Shown here: positions 39,328 through 53,100 of the stretch, one piece after another | Position numbering within the stretch: position 1 is the stretch's first letter | Layout of the letters: each line of letters opens with the position of its first letter | Assembly: GCA_963715995.1 (NCBI GenBank) | Contig: OY970283.1 | Coordinates: 496,001 to 560,000 of the forward strand | DNA from: DATBDN01 sp963715995 | GTDB taxonomy: Bacteria > Actinomycetota > Thermoleophilia > Solirubrobacterales > Thermoleophilaceae | DNA: 64,000 nt | Direction of reading: 5' to 3' | Made by a program: the position numbers and the translations under genes | The notes under the pieces: model-generated | The model's input: only the letters and a program-made list of their open reading frames with translations | Databases searched by the model: none | What the model was told of the DNA's origin: nothing

Positions 39328-40230
39328 TCAAACGCCCAAGCCGTGCTCCAGGGCGCCCTTCACCCCCGCGTCGAGCGCGTTCAGCCGAAACAGCGCCACC
39401 GCCTCTACGGACCCGAAGCGCCGCCCCGGCAGCCCCTCCGCGCCGTGGTGTGCGAGCACGCAGTGCGCCAGCGCCAGCGCCTTCGCGCCGGGGAAGGCAT
39501 CAAGCGCCGCGATCCGCTCGCCGATCATCCGCTCGCCTATGACCACGTGCCCGACGAGCCGGCCCTGATCGCTCAGCGCGATCTCGGCACCCAGCTCGAA
39601 CTCGCCGATCTTGCCGACGTCGTGGAGCAGCGCGGCGGTCAGCAGCAGGTCGGGGTTCAGCCCAGGGTGGATCAGGCACAGCTCGTGAGCGAGCGTGGCC
39701 ACCGCGACCGAGTGCTCGAGCAGCCCGCCGAGGAACGCATGGTGTCCCGCGCGCGAGCACGGCGCGCGGCGGAACTCCGCGCGGAAGACGTCGTCGCTCA
39801 CGAACGCGTCCAGCAGCCGCGCGTAGTCGGCATCGTGGACCTCGCGCGCCAGGTGCTCGAAGAAGCCGTCGAGCTCCTCCAGGTCGCGGTAGGCGACCGG
39901 CAGGAACGACGCCGGGTCGGCATCGCCGGGATCCGCCTTGCGGATGGCGTGCACCTCCAGCTGGAGCTCCTCGCGGAAGCGCTCCACGCGGCCGCTGACC
40001 CAGACCAGGTCGCCACGCTCGAACTGCCCGGCGAGGAAGTCGGCATCGCGAAAGACGCGCGCCGGCAGTGATCCGCTGCGGTCCCGCAGCTCCAGCGCTA
40101 GGTAGGGTGAACCAGTCCGGGCGGTCAGCCGGTCCTTGCGGACGCAGGCATAGACACCCTCGACTTCGCGTCCGGGCTTGAGGTCTGCCACTGCTTCCAC
40201 GACACCCATATTGCGTTCCCATCCGGACAT
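39328..40230 (-). CDS. HD-domain 3'-5' exoribonuclease, YhaM-like
   Basis: About 300 aa. An OB-fold domain (about residues 15-105) precedes an HD domain with HHAFLGGLLEHSVAVA and the metal-binding LLHDVGKIGEF. This order is that of Bacillus YhaM, a 3'-5' exonuclease acting on RNA and single-stranded DNA. ATG 40230 is used; ATG 40209 is an alternative. It is divergent from the PAC2 gene, 21 bp away. Confidence 0.85.
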   Translation of the reverse strand: MSGWERNMGVVEAVADLKPGREVEGVYACVRKDRLTARTGSPYLALELRDRSGSLPARVFRDADFLAGQFERGDLVWVSGRVERFREELQLEVHAIRKADPGDADPASFLPVAYRDLEELDGFFEHLAREVHDADYARLLDAFVSDDVFRAEFRRAPCSRAGHHAFLGGLLEHSVAVATLAHELCLIHPGLNPDLLLTAALLHDVGKIGEFELGAEIALSDQGRLVGHVVIGERMIGERIAALDAFPGAKALALAHCVLAHHGAEGLPGRRFGSVEAVALFRLNALDAGVKGALEHGLGV

Positions 40231-40251
40231 CGCCGGGTAGGCGAGGCTGAC

Positions 40252-41136
40252 ATGGCCGTCGAGTGGCAGGACCATCCACAGCTGCGTGACCCGATCATCG
40301 TGTCCGCCTTCAAGGGCTGGAACGACGCGGGCGAGTCGGCGTCCGCCGCGGTGCAGTTCCTGTGCGAGAACTTCGGCGCAGCGCCGCTTGCCGCCATCGA
40401 TCCCGAGGACTACTACGACTTCACGGCGGTGCGGCCCACCGTCCGCCTCGTCGAGGGCCGCAGCCGCGCCGTCGACTGGCCCGAGAACGCGTTCCACGCG
40501 GCCGTCGTGCCCGCCGCCGACTGCGACCTGGTGATGCTGAGCGGTGTCGAGCCGTCGCTTCACTGGAAGCGCTTCTGCTCGGACGTGCTCGAGGTGGCGG
40601 ACGCCACAGGCGCCCGGATGATCGTCACGCTGGGCGCCCTGCTGGCCGACGTGCCGCACTCGCGCCCGGTCGGCATCACGGGCCTGGCGTCCGAGGACGG
40701 ACTTGTCGAGCGCCTGGGCTTCGAGCGCACGAGCTACGAGGGACCGACCGGCATCGTCGGCGTGCTCCACGCGACGTGCGCGGACGCCGGGATGGCGTCG
40801 GTCTCGCTGTGGGCGCCGGTGCCTCACTACGTCGCGGCCACGCCCAACCCCAAGGCCGCGCTTGCGCTCGTGCGCGGCTTCGAGGGGATCGCCGGCATCG
40901 TGGTCGACGCGACGCAGCTCGAGACAGCGTCCGAGGACTACGACCGCCAGGTGACCGCCGCGGTGGCGACGGACCCCGACGTGAAGGCCTTCGTCGAGCG
41001 GCTCGAGGAGATGGCCGACGAGCTGGTCGACGACGAGCTGTCACCCGAGCAGCAGATCCCATCGGGCGACGTGATCGCCCGCGAGTTCCAGCGCTTCCTG
41101 CGCCAGCGCGGCCCCGGCAGCGGCGAGCCGGGCTAG
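40252..41136 (+). CDS. PAC2 (proteasome assembly chaperone) family protein
   Basis: A 294-aa protein related to archaeal/eukaryal proteasome assembly chaperones, widely found in actinobacteria. Features are VSAFKGWNDAGESAS, TLGALLADVPHSRPV, GPTGIVGVLHATC and VPHYVAATPNPKA. The C-terminal 70 residues form charged helices. Its role in bacteria is not clear. Its TAG stop shares CTAG with the stop of the giant gene on the other strand. Confidence 0.88.
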   Translation: MAVEWQDHPQLRDPIIVSAFKGWNDAGESASAAVQFLCENFGAAPLAAIDPEDYYDFTAVRPTVRLVEGRSRAVDWPENAFHAAVVPAADCDLVMLSGVEPSLHWKRFCSDVLEVADATGARMIVTLGALLADVPHSRPVGITGLASEDGLVERLGFERTSYEGPTGIVGVLHATCADAGMASVSLWAPVPHYVAATPNPKAALALVRGFEGIAGIVVDATQLETASEDYDRQVTAAVATDPDVKAFVERLEEMADELVDDELSPEQQIPSGDVIAREFQRFLRQRGPGSGEPG

Positions 41137-44100
41137 CGGCGGATCAGCAGCTGGCGGTGCGCGGCCTTCGGCCGCATCGACAGCGAGCCGAGGAAGGTGA
41201 GCTTCACCTTGATCGGCGCTCCCGCCTTCGGGGTGCCCTTGAGCTTGCTCGTGAACTTGAACGTGCAGCCCTTGGTCAGCGACACCGTTCGCGCCAGCAG
41301 CTGCTTGGTTCCCTGGGTGACCGTCATGCCGACGGCCCCCGAGCGGCAGGCCTGCTTCGCCGACATCGACTTGCCCGGCTTGATGTGCCCGCGCGTCATG
41401 AGCTTCCAGCGCTTGCCGCTCGGCTTGAGCGCGCTGCGCTGAACGACCTGGCGCGCGGCCTTGCGCGGCGCGACGCCGACGACGAAGGCACCGAGCTGCT
41501 GCTCGAACTTCTTCCCGCTCGCGTCCTTGCCGATCGCAACAGCGGTGACCGAAAGCCGGTGGCGACCGAGGATCGACAGGAGCTCGGCGGCGGCCGGGTA
41601 GAGCGGCACCACCACGGACAGCTTCTGCCCGGGGCTGAGGTGATAGGTGACGCTGCCCAGGATCACCGTGGTGCCGTCAGCCAGGGTCGCGTGCAGCTCG
41701 ATCGTGCCCTCGCAGTCCGCGGTAGCGGTTGCAGGGCAGGAGACGGGCACGCTGAACGAGCCGTCTTCGCCGACCCAGCCGCTGACGGTGTCAGTCGAGC
41801 CAGCGGCCAGGATCGGCGCGGTGTGCTCGACGCCGCCCACGGTCTGCGTGACGGGGGCGATGACCTTCAGCGCGCTCGAGCTGTGCGGCGTCTCGGCGTT
41901 GCCTGCCTTGTCGACCGAGAAGTAGCGGATCTTCTCGCCGTCGTGGAGCACCGGGCGATTGGCGATGTCGTAGACCGAGCTCGACGTCGTCGGCGTCGCC
42001 GGATCCGCACCGGTCGTGTAGTAGGTCTTGTCGAGGCCCGAGCCCGAGTCGGTTGCGGTCAGCGCGACTGTGACCGGGCCCAACTGGTCGGCGCTCGGAA
42101 CGTCGTCGGTCGTCTTCGGCGCGGTGCCGTCCACGTGCGCGGCGGGCGAAGTGTGCGCTGTCTCTGAGTTGCCGAGCTTGTCGACCGAGAAGTAGCGGAT
42201 CCGCTGCCCGTCCTGGAGCGCCGGCGGGCTCTGGGGGTTGTAGAGGTCGGCACTCGTCGCGGTCGGCTGCGCCGGGGTGGCGCCGACCGTGTAGTAGGTG
42301 TGGGCGACGCCCGAGCCCGTGCCGTCGCTCGCGCTCAGGTGGGCCGGCTTGGCTGTCTTGGTCCAGGCGCTCGAGACGTCGTCGGTAGTGGTCGGTGCGC
42401 TGGTGTCGGACTTGTCGGCCGCGGAGCTCTTGACCGTCTCTGCGTTGCCCACCGTGTCGACCGAGAAGTACTTGACCTGCTCGCCGTCGGCGATCACCGG
42501 CGGGTGGGCCGGGTTGTAGAGGTCGGCCGGCGTCTGCGTCGGGTCGGCAGGGCTCGCACCCTTCGTGAAGTAGGTGTGGGCGACACCCGAGCCGGCGCCG
42601 TCTGAGGCGCTCAGGTGCACCGTCTGCGGGCCGCCCGTCAGGCTGCCGTCGTAGTCGTCGCTGGTGGTCGGAGCGGTCGTGTCGACCTTCGCCGGGCCAG
42701 CCGACTTCACCGTCTCGGCGTTGCCGACCGCATCGACCGAGAAGAACTTGACCGACTCGCCGTTTGAGAGCGTCGGCGTTGTCTGCGGGTACTGCGCAGA
42801 GGCGCTCGTCGGCGTGGTTCCGTCGGTCGTGTAATAGGTGTGCGCGATCCCCGAGCCCGAGCCGTCGTCAGGCGTGAGCGTGACGCTGACCGGCCCGCCG
42901 TGCCAGTTGGAGTCGACGTTGTTGCCGGTCGAGGGCTTGGAGGTGTCGACCTTGGCTGCGGGCGAGGTGTGAACCGGCTCGTCATTGCCGGCCTGGTCGA
43001 CCGAGAAGTACCTGATCGACTCGCCGTTCTGGAGCTTCGGCTTGTCGGCGGAGCTGTACTCGTCCGAGCTCGCCGTCGGCGTCGTGCCGTCGGTCGTGAA
43101 GTAGGTGTGGGCAAGGCCCGAGCCGCCGGTGTCGAGCGCCGCAAGCGCGACCGTGACGGGTGCGCCGTGCCAATTCGAGTCGACGTTGTCGGTCGTCTTC
43201 GGGGCATTGCCGTCGGGGGCGTCGTAGATGACGACCTGGTTCGAGGCGCCGTCTGTGATGTAGAGCTGGCCGTTGTAGAGCACGATCCCGTAGGGGCTGC
43301 CAAGCGCGCCTGCGTCGTCTGAGCCCGTGCCGGGCTGGCAGCCAGAGGCCGCGGTGCAGACGTCGGAGCCATCGGGGTTGACGCCCGCGCCGAGCGCGCG
43401 CTCGAAGGCGCCCGTGGCCGCGTCGAAGACGTCGATGCGCCCGTTCGAGGGGTCGGTGACGAAGATCTCGCCGCCATAGACGACGATCCCGACCGGGTCG
43501 ATCGCCCCGGCGCCCGTGCCCGCGGAGCCTGCCTGGCAGCCCGTCAGCGCCGTGCAGACAGAGCCGCCGCCCGGCAGCACGCCCGCGCCGAAGGCCTCGA
43601 CGAAGTCCTCGCTCGAGGCGTCGAAGACGTCGATGCGGTGGTTGCCGCGGTCGGCCACGTAGATGACGCCGTCGACGACGGTGATGCCCTCGGGGTCAGA
43701 CAGCTGCCCTGCGCCTGCGCCCGGGCCGCCGAACGAGGAGTCATGGGCGCCGGTCGCCGCGTCGAAGACCTCGACGGTGTCCGAGCCCGGATCGGTCACG
43801 TAGACCTTGCCGCCTGAGATCGCGATGCCGCTCGGGCTGTCGAGGTCCGAGTCGCCGAACTCGCGCACGAAGTCGCCGGTCGAGGCGTCGAAGACGACGA
43901 TCCGGTGGTTGCCCGTGTCGACCACGTAGACGAGGCCGGAGTCGATCGCGATCCCGCCCGGGCCAGAGAGCTCGCCGTCACCGGTGCCGGGCGCGCCGAA
44001 GCTGCGCACGAACTCACCGGTCGCTGCGTCGAAGACCTCGACGCGGCCGTTGTCTGAGTCGACGACGTAGAGCAGGCCGTCTGCGATCGCCTCGCCGGCG

Positions 44101-47100
44101 GGAGCGGCGAACTGCCCGTCGCCCGAGCCGGGGCCGCCGATCGTGGCCGCGTAGGCCGGGCTCGAGGAGTCGACGATCGCGGCAGCGGAGCTGTGGGCTA
44201 CCTCGGCGTTTCCGACCGCGTCGATGGAGAAGTAGCGGATCTTCTGGCCGTCCTCGAGCACGGGCTTGTGGGCCGGGTCGTAGAGGTCAGCTGAGATCGC
44301 CTGCGGGGCGGCCGGGGTGGCGCCGGTCGTGTAGTAGGTGTGGGCGACGCCCGAGCCGGAGCCATCGTCGGCTGTGAGCGTGACCGTGACCGGGTTCGAG
44401 CGCGCCTTCGAGGGGACGTTGTCGGTCGTCGTGGGGGCGTCTGGGTCCACCTTCGCCACCTTCGATGTCTGAACCGTCTCGGCGTTGCCGACCGCGTCTA
44501 TCAAGAAGTACTTGATCTTCTCGCCGTTCGAGAGCGTTGGCGGGCTTGCCGCGTCGTAGAGCTCAGCTGGGACCTGGGTCGGGTCGGCCGGGCTCGTGCC
44601 CTTCGTGTAGTAGGTGTGGGCGCTGCCCGACTGGCCGCCGTCATCGGCGCTCAAGTGGACCGCCTGCGCGCTCTGCGTCCAGCCGGAGGCGACATCGTCG
44701 CTGGTGGTCGGAGCGGTCGTGTCGACCTTCGCCGGGCCAGCCGACTTCACCGTCTCGGCGTTGCCGACCGCATCGACCGAGAAGAACTTGATCGATTCGC
44801 CGTTCCCGAGCGTGGGAGTCGTCTGCGGGTACTGCGCAGAGGCACTCGTCGGCGTGGTTCCGTCGGTCGTGTAATAGGTGTGCGCGATCCCCGAGCCCGA
44901 GCCGTCGTCAGGCGTGAGCGTGACGCTGACCGGCCCGCCGTGCCAGTTGGAGTCGACGTTGTTGGCGGTCGAGGGCTTGGAGGTGTCGACCTTCGCCGCG
45001 GGCGAGGTCTCGACCGGCTCGGCGTTGCCGGCAGCGTCGACCGAGAAGTACTTGATCGACTCGCCGTTTGCGAGCTTGGGCTTGTCCGAGGAGTCGTACT
45101 CGTCCGAGCTCGTTGTCGGATCGGAGCCGTCGGTCGTGAAGTAGGTGTGGGCGATGCCCGAGCCGCCGGTGTCAGTGGCGTCGAGGGTGACCGGCTGCGC
45201 GGTCTTGGACCAGTCGCCTGAGACGTCGTCGGTCGTCGTCGGGGCGTTCGCGTCAGGCACGGTGAACTCGACGACCCTGTTCGAGCCGGCGTCGGAGACA
45301 TAGAGGATGCCGTCTGCGACGACCAGCGAGTACGGGCTTGTGAGCGCCCCGGGATCGCTCGAGTCAGTGCCGCCCTGGCAGCCCGAGCCAGCGGTGCAGA
45401 CGTCGGAGCCGTCAGGGTTGACGCCCGCGCCGAGCGCGCGCTCGAACGAGCCGGTCGCGGCGTCGAAGACGTCGACCCGCTGGTTCGAGGCGTCGGCCAC
45501 GAAGATCTCGCCATCTACTACCGCGATTCCGATCGGGTCGATCGCACCCGCGCCGGACCCGGAGTCGCCGGACTGGCAGCCGGTCACGGCCGTGCAGACG
45601 GAGCCACCGCCCGGCAGCACGCCGGCGCCGATCGCCTCGACGAAGTTGCCCGTCGCCGCGTCGAAGACGTCGATGCGGTGGTTGCCCGGATCGGCGATGT
45701 AGATCAGCCCATCGACCACGGTGATCCCGACCGGGTTGTCGAGCTGGCCGGCACCGGAGCCCGGGCCGCCGATCGTGTCGAGCAGCGCGCCGGTCGAGGC
45801 GTCGAAGACCTTCACCTCGTCCGTCGAAGGATCGGTCACGTAGAGCTTGCCGTCGGAGAATGCGATCCCGGCCGGGTCGCCAAGGTCGGAGGCGCCGATC
45901 GACTCGAGGAAGGCACCCGTCGCGGCGTTGAAGACGTCGACCTGGTGATTGACCGCATCCACGACGTATGCAAGGCCGTTCGCGATCGCGATCCCGGCGA
46001 GCTGCGGAGCGCCGCCGCCGCCAGAGGGCGCCGAGAAGCTGCGCACGAAGTCACCGGTCGCTGGGTCGAAGACCTCGACGCGGCCGTTCTGGGAGTCGAC
46101 CACGTAGAGCAGGCCGCCGGCGATCGCGGTTCCCCCGGGACCCTCGAACTGGCCGTCGCCGGTTCCGGGTCCGCCGATCGTCCCGGCCAGGCCAGGCTGT
46201 GACGAGTCGACCTTGGCGGCGCTCGAGGTGTGGTCCGGCTCGGCGTTTCCAGCCTGGTCGACGGAGAAGTAACGGATCTTCTCGCCGTCCTGGAGGACGG
46301 GCTTGTGGGCCGGGTCGTAGAGGTCGGCTGGCGTCTGGGCAGGGGCGGCCGGGTCGGCGCCGGCCGTGTAATAGGTGTGGGCGACGCCTGAGTCGGTGTC
46401 GGTCGCCGAGAGCGTCACGGTCACGGGGTTCGTGCGCGACTTCGTGGGCACGTCGTCGGTCGTGGCCGGAGCCGTGCCGTCGACCTTCGCCCCGAGGGAC
46501 TCCTTCGTGACCTCGGCGTTGCCCGCCTTGTCGACCGAGAAGTACTTGATCGACTGACCGTTCGCGAGCGTGGGCTTGGACGAGGCGCTGTAGACCGAGG
46601 AGCCCGTCGTAGGCGTCGTGCCATCGGTCGTGTAGTAGGTCTTGTCGACGCCCGCGACTCCGTCGGTTGCCGTCAGCGTCACGCTGATCGCCGACGTTTG
46701 CCACGCCCCGCCGACGTCGTCGCCGGTCGACGGAGCGGTGCCGTCGACCTTGGCGGCCTTAGAGGTCTTGACAGGCTCGGCGTTGCCCGCGGCGTCGGTT
46801 GAGAAGTACTTGATCGACTGACCGTTCGCGAGCGTGGGCTTGGTCGAGGCGCTGTAGACCGACGAGCCTGTCGTCGGCGTCGTGCCGTCGGTCGTGTAGT
46901 AGGTCTTGTCGAGGCCCGAGCCGCCGGTGTCGGTCGCGGTGAGCGTGACCGGCTGCTCGCTCGTGGACCAGTCGGGCGAGACGTCATCGCCCGTCACGGG
47001 GGCGAGGTCGTCGGGGACCGTGTAGGAGACCGTCTTGGTCGTCTGGTTGCCGGCCTTGTCCTGTGCCGTGACGGTGAACGTGTGCGACCCATAGCTCGAG

Positions 47101-50100
47101 GTGTCGATGTTGGAGCCGTCCGCGACGCTGCCGACGCAGGTGTCAAGCCCCGAACCGTGTGTCTCGTCGGCGCAGGAGTAGTCAGCCGCGACCGTGCTGC
47201 CGTGGTTGTAGCTCGCCTGGTCGACCGGAGTGGTGATCGAGACGGTCGGCTTGACGACGTCGAGGCCGGTGCCGACGACGGAGATCGTAGACGCATCACT
47301 GTCGCCCTCGACGGCGAAGATCGCCGAGCGCTCGCCGACGCCCTGTGGCGTGAACTCGACGTCGACCGTGCACGTGCCGCCCGCCGGGATGGAGGCATCG
47401 GTGCACGTCTCCGCCGAGACCGCGAAGTCGCCAGGATCGTCGCCGCCGGGGGTGAAGCCGCTGATGCTGAGCGGCCCAGCGTCGTTGTTGCGAATCGTGA
47501 AGGTCTTGGCCGAACTCGTGCTGTCGATCGGATGCGAGCCGTAGTCGTACAGCAGCGGCGAGGGAGCCACGCGCTGGGTGATCGTCCAGAGATTCGCCGA
47601 GCTGTCGGTGAAGAAGAGCGAGGCGCCGACCGCTTTCAGGTTGCTCGGCGACGTGCCCTCCTGGACGACGGTCGTCCCGTCAGCGGTGCCGTCCGACTTC
47701 CACAGCGAAGTTCCGCCGGGGTCTGTGGCGCTGAAGTAGAGCGAGCCGCCGACGTTGGTCAGGTTCTGCGGGTTGCTGTCGCCGCCCGGGTTGATGTCCT
47801 TGACGAGCGTCGTTCCGTCATCGGTGCCGTCCGACTTCCAGAGCTCCGTGCCGTGGCTGGAGTCGGTCGCGCTGAAGTAGAGCGTGCCGCCGGCCTCCGT
47901 CAGGTTCTGCGCGTTGGAGAAGGAGCCCGGGCTGCCGACCGTCGTCGTCCCGGCCTCCGTCCCGTCGGACTTCCAGAGCTCGGTGCCGTTGGCGTCGGTG
48001 GCCGTGAAGTAGAGCGTGCCGCCGACGTTCGTCAGGTTCGACGGGCTCGAGGAATTCGGATACGTGTCGTAGCCGTAGTAACAGTCGTACGGGTCGGAGT
48101 AGCAGGTAGACCCGGGATAGACGTCCTTGACGAGCTTGGTCCCGTCATCGGTGCCATCCGACTTCCAGAGCTCCAGCCCGTGGTTGTAGTCATTGGCGGC
48201 GAAGTAGAGCGTGCCGCCGACGTTCGTCAGGTTCGAGACGTTGACCACGGAAGGGCCGACCGCTTTTGTGCCTGCAGCCGTGCCGTCGGACTTCCAGAGC
48301 GAGCTGCCGTTGCTGGAGAAGTAGAGCGTGCCGCCTACGTTCGTGAGGCTTACTGGGTAGACGCCGGGCGCCGTGTAGACCATCTTCGTCCCGGCTGCGG
48401 TTCCGTCGGAAGTCCACAGCCCGTAGTGGGCGAGCGAGCTGTCGTAGGCGCTGAAGTAGAGCGAGCCGCCGACGTTGGTCAGGTTCCCCGGATAGCTGAG
48501 CAGGCTCGAGTCCCCGACCTTCGTCGTCCCTGCAACCGTCCCGTCTGACCTCCACAGCTCGGGGTTGTACGAGCTGTCGTAGCCGAGGAAGTAGAGCGTG
48601 TTGCCAACGCTCGTCAGCGACGTCACATAGGTAAGCCCGGACGCGAGCATCGTCGTCCCGGCCGGGGTGCCATCGGACGTCCACAACGCCGAGCCGGAGG
48701 AGGGGTCGTAGGTCGTGAAGAACAGGGTCCCGCCGGCGTCGGTCAGCGACGACGGCTGGCTCCCCAAGGCAGAGACCTGGCTGATGGCGCCGGGAGTGCC
48801 GACCACGACGTAGGTGACCGTCTTGGATGCCTTGTTGCCGGCGTTGTCCTCGGTGCTCACCGAGAGCCTGTGCGCGCCGAGCGTGCTGGTGTCGAGGGTC
48901 GATCCGTTCGCGGTCGTGCCGGTGCAGGACTTGACGCCTGATCCGCCGATCTCGTCCGCGCAGGAATAGGAGGCCTTCACCGGTGTCCCCTGGACCAGAG
49001 GGACGCCGTTGGTCGGCGTGTCGAAGTGGATTGTCGGCGCCGTCAGGTCGACGCCGTTGGCGGTCAACGCAACCGAGTACGTGCCGCCAGTGCTGCCGGC
49101 CACCAGCAGGGTCGCGGAGCGGGCACCGCGGCCGTGCGGCGTGGCCTTGACCTCGGCCGTGCAGGTGTCGCCGACCTCGAGGGTCGTTCCGCTGCAGTTG
49201 TCGTTCGAGACCGAGAAGTCGCCCGGGTTCGCGCCTCCGAAAGTAATGCCCGCGAACTCCGTCCGGCCCGGACCGTTGTTCTTGAAGGAGACCTGCTGCG
49301 CAGCGCTGGCCGCTCCGATCGAGCCGTCGCCGAAGTCGAGCGCGTCCGGCGATGGGTCCGCGGTCCCGCCGATCGTCGTCTTCCAGAGCTCCTGGCCGTG
49401 GACGGGGTCGGTGGCGCTGAAGAAGAGCGTGCCACGGACGCTGGTCAGATTCTGCGCGCTCGACCCGCCCGGGCCTGGATAGATGTCGCGCACGAGCGCC
49501 GTCCCGGCGGAGGTGCCGTCCGACCTCCACAGCTCCGTGCCATGGTCGGGATCGCTGGCGCTGAAGTACAGCGTGCCGCTGACGTTCGTCAGACTGAACG
49601 GACCCGAACTACCGTCGCCCGGATCGATGTCCTTGACGAGCGTCGTCCCGTCGTCGGTCCCGTCGGACTTCCACAGCTCCTGGCCGTGTTCGGGGTCAGA
49701 CGCGCTGAAGTAGAGCGTGCGGCCCACCTTCGCCAGGCTCGACGGGTAGGAGAAGGAACCCGGGCTGCCGACCGTAGTCGTGCCCGCTTCCGTGCCGTCC
49801 GACTTCCAGAGCTCGTAACCGTCGCCGTCGTAGGCGCTGAAGTAGAGCGTGCCGTTGACGTTCGTCAGGCTCGACGGGTAGGAGAGGGAACCCGGGCTGC
49901 CGAGTGTCGTCGTGCCCGCTTCCGTGCCGTCCGACTTCCACAGCTCCTGCCCGTGGTCGGCGTCGTAGGCGCTGAAGTAGAGCGTGCCGCCGACGTTCGT
50001 CAGGTTCGACGGGTTCGACCCGTAACCGCCCGGATAGATGTCCTCGACGAGCGTCGTCCCGTCGTCGGTCCCGTCGGACTTCCACAGCTCCTGGCCGTGG

Positions 50101-53100
50101 TCGGCGTCGGTGGCGGTGAAGTAGAGCTCGCCGCCGACGTCGGTCAGGTTGGATGCGTACGACCCGTTGCTACCGGGATAGACGTCCTTGACGAACCTCG
50201 TCCCATCATCGGTGCCGTCCGACTTCCAGAGCTCCGTGCCATGGTCGGCGTCGGTGGCGGTGAAGTAGAGCTCGCCGCCGACCGCGGTCAGGTTGGATGG
50301 AGAGCTGCTGTTAGGGCGCGTCCCGTAATAGTCGGAGACCGAGCCTGGGTTCACGTCCGAGACGAGCTTGGTGCCGTCGGCAGTGCCGTCGGACTTCCAC
50401 AGCTCCTGCCCGTGGCTGGGGTCGTACGCGCTGAAGTAGAGCGTGCCGCCAAAGTTCGTCGGGTCCTGCGGGTAGGAGAAGGAGCCGGGGGTGCCAACGG
50501 TCGTCGTGCCGGCCGTCGTCCCGTCCGACTTCCACAGCTCCGTGCCATTGGTGTCTGTGGCGAGGAAATAAACCGTCCCGCCCACCTTCGTCAGGTTCGA
50601 CGGGTTGGAAGCGCCGCTCCCTGGAGCGATGTCCTTCACGAGCCCCGCCGAATCCTGCGCCGGCACGACCGTGTAGTGGATCTCCCTGGTTGCGCTGTTG
50701 CCTGCGTTGTCCACAGTCGAAACCGTCACGGTCTGCGGACCGAGCGTGCTCGTGTCGATGCTCGCGCCATCAGCCGGGTCGCCGGTGCACGACTTGACGC
50801 CCGACCCACCCGGGCCGTCGTCGCAGGAGTACTCCGCCTTCACCTGCACGCCTTGGGAGAGCACGCCGCCATCCTCGGGCGTCACCGAGCGGACTACAGG
50901 CGCCGTGAGGTCGACGCCGTTGGCCGTCAGGGCCACCCGGTAGGGACCGCCGGTGCTGCCGGCAACCGTCAGGGTGGCGGAGCGAGCGCCGGCGGCGTGC
51001 ACGGTGGCTTCGACCTCGAGCGTGCACTCGTCGCCGACTTCGAGGGTCGTCCCGCTGCAGTTGTCGTCCGAGACGGAGAAGTCGCCCGGGTTGGCGCCTC
51101 CGAATGTGTGGCCCGCGAACTCCGTCCGGCCCGGGCCGTTGTTCTTGAACGAGACCTGCTGCGCAGTGCCGCTCGCTCCGATCGGGCTGTCGCCGAAGTC
51201 GAGCGCGGCCGGCGAGGGGTCCGCGCTGCCGCCGATCGTCGTCTTCCACAGCTCCTGGCCGTGGGCGGAGTCGGTGGCATCGAAGTAGAGCGCGCTGCCG
51301 ACATTCGTCAGGCTCGATGGGCTCGACCCCTTCCAGCCGGGATGGATGTCCCGCACGAGCACCGTCCCGTCGGCGGTGCCGTCCGACCTCCAGAGCTCCC
51401 GGCCGTGTTCGGGGTCGGTCGCGCTGAAGTAGAGCTCGCCGCCGAGGTTCGTCAGGGCCTGCGGGTTGCTGCTCCCCGCCGGATTGATGTCCTTGACGAG
51501 CGTCGTGCCGTCCGCGGTGCCGTCCGACTTCCACAGTTCCTGGCCGTGGCTGGGGTCGGTCGCGCTGAAGTAGAGCGTGCCGCCGGCCTCCGTCAGGTTC
51601 GACGCGTTGGAGAAGGAGCCGGGGCTGCCGACTGCCGTCGTGCCGGCCTCGGTCCCGTCCGACTTCCAGAGCTCCGTGCCGCTGCCGTCGGTGGCCGTGA
51701 AGTAGAGCGTGCCGCCGACGTTCGTCAGATTCGATGGGTTGCCGCTGTTGCCGACCGGCTGGCCCGAGTACCAGTCGGGTGACGTGCCCAGGTAGATGTC
51801 CTTGACGAGTGTCGTGCCCAGAGCGGTGCCGTCGGATTTCCAGAGCTCCGTGCCGTTGGCGTCGGTGGCCGCGAAGTAGAGCGTGCCCCCGACGTCCGTC
51901 AGGTTCGATGGGTAGCCGCTGTTTTGATCCTGCTGGCCCGTGTACCAGTCGTAGGTCGTGCCCGGGTAGATGTCCTTGACGAGTGTCGTGCCCAGAGCGG
52001 TGCCGTCCGACTTCCACAGCTCATATCCGTGGCCGTCGCCGTACGCGTTGAAGTACAGCTCGCCGCCGACATCGGTCAGCGAGCGCTGGCCGGATGAGCC
52101 CCCGCCCGGTTGCACGTCGGCAACCAGCACCGTCCCGTCCGCGGTGCCGTCCGACTTCCACAATTCCTGCCCATGGTCGGCGTCGCCGGCGGTGAAGTAG
52201 AGCTCGTCGCCGACGGCCGTCAGGTTGAACGGACTGCTGCTGTTGAGCTGCGTGCCGTACCAGTTGGAGGTCGAGCCGGGGTATATGTCCGAGACGAGCC
52301 TGGTCCCGTCGGCAGTGCCGTCGGACTTCCAGAGCTCCGTGCCGTGGTCGGCGTCGGTGGCGCTGAAGTAGAGCGTGCCGTCGACGTTCGTCAGATAGGA
52401 CGGGTCCGACGAGCCGGCGCCGGGATAGATGTCCTTGACGATCGTCGTCCCGTCGGCGGTTCCGTCGGACTTCCACAGCTCAATGCCGTGGTCGGCGTCG
52501 GCGAGGGTGAAGAAGACCGTCCCGCCCACCTTCGTCAGGTTCGCCGGGCTGGAGTCGCCGCTCCCCGGCGCGATGTCCTTGACGAGAGTTGCCGAGTCCT
52601 GCGCCGGCACGACCGTGTAGTGGATCTCCTTGGTCGCCGTGTTGCCGGCGTTGTCCACCGCCGTGACGGTCAAGGTCTGCGGTCCGAGCGTGCTCGTGTC
52701 GATGCTCGCGCCGTCAGCGGGCTCGCCCGTGCACGACTGCACGCCCGAGCCGCCTTGTTCGTCGACGCACGAGTAGCTGGCCTTCGCCGCGGTGCCCTGG
52801 AACAGCGAGCCGCCATCCTCGGGCGTCGAAACCTGGATGACCGGAGCGGCGAGGTCGACGCCGTTGCCTGACAGCGCTACGGAGCTGGTGACGGCTGGAT
52901 CGGCCTGGAGCGAGAGCGTTGCCGATTGCGCTCCCACGGCGAGCGCCTTCATCTTCACGCCGACCTGACATGTGCCCCCGACAGCCAGCGTCGTGCCGCT
53001 GCAGCCATCGCTCGAAGATGGCGAAGTCGGCCGGGTTCGAGCCTGCGAGCGACGTTCCCGAGACCGTCACCTTGCCGGGCCCGTGATTGGTGAACGTCAC

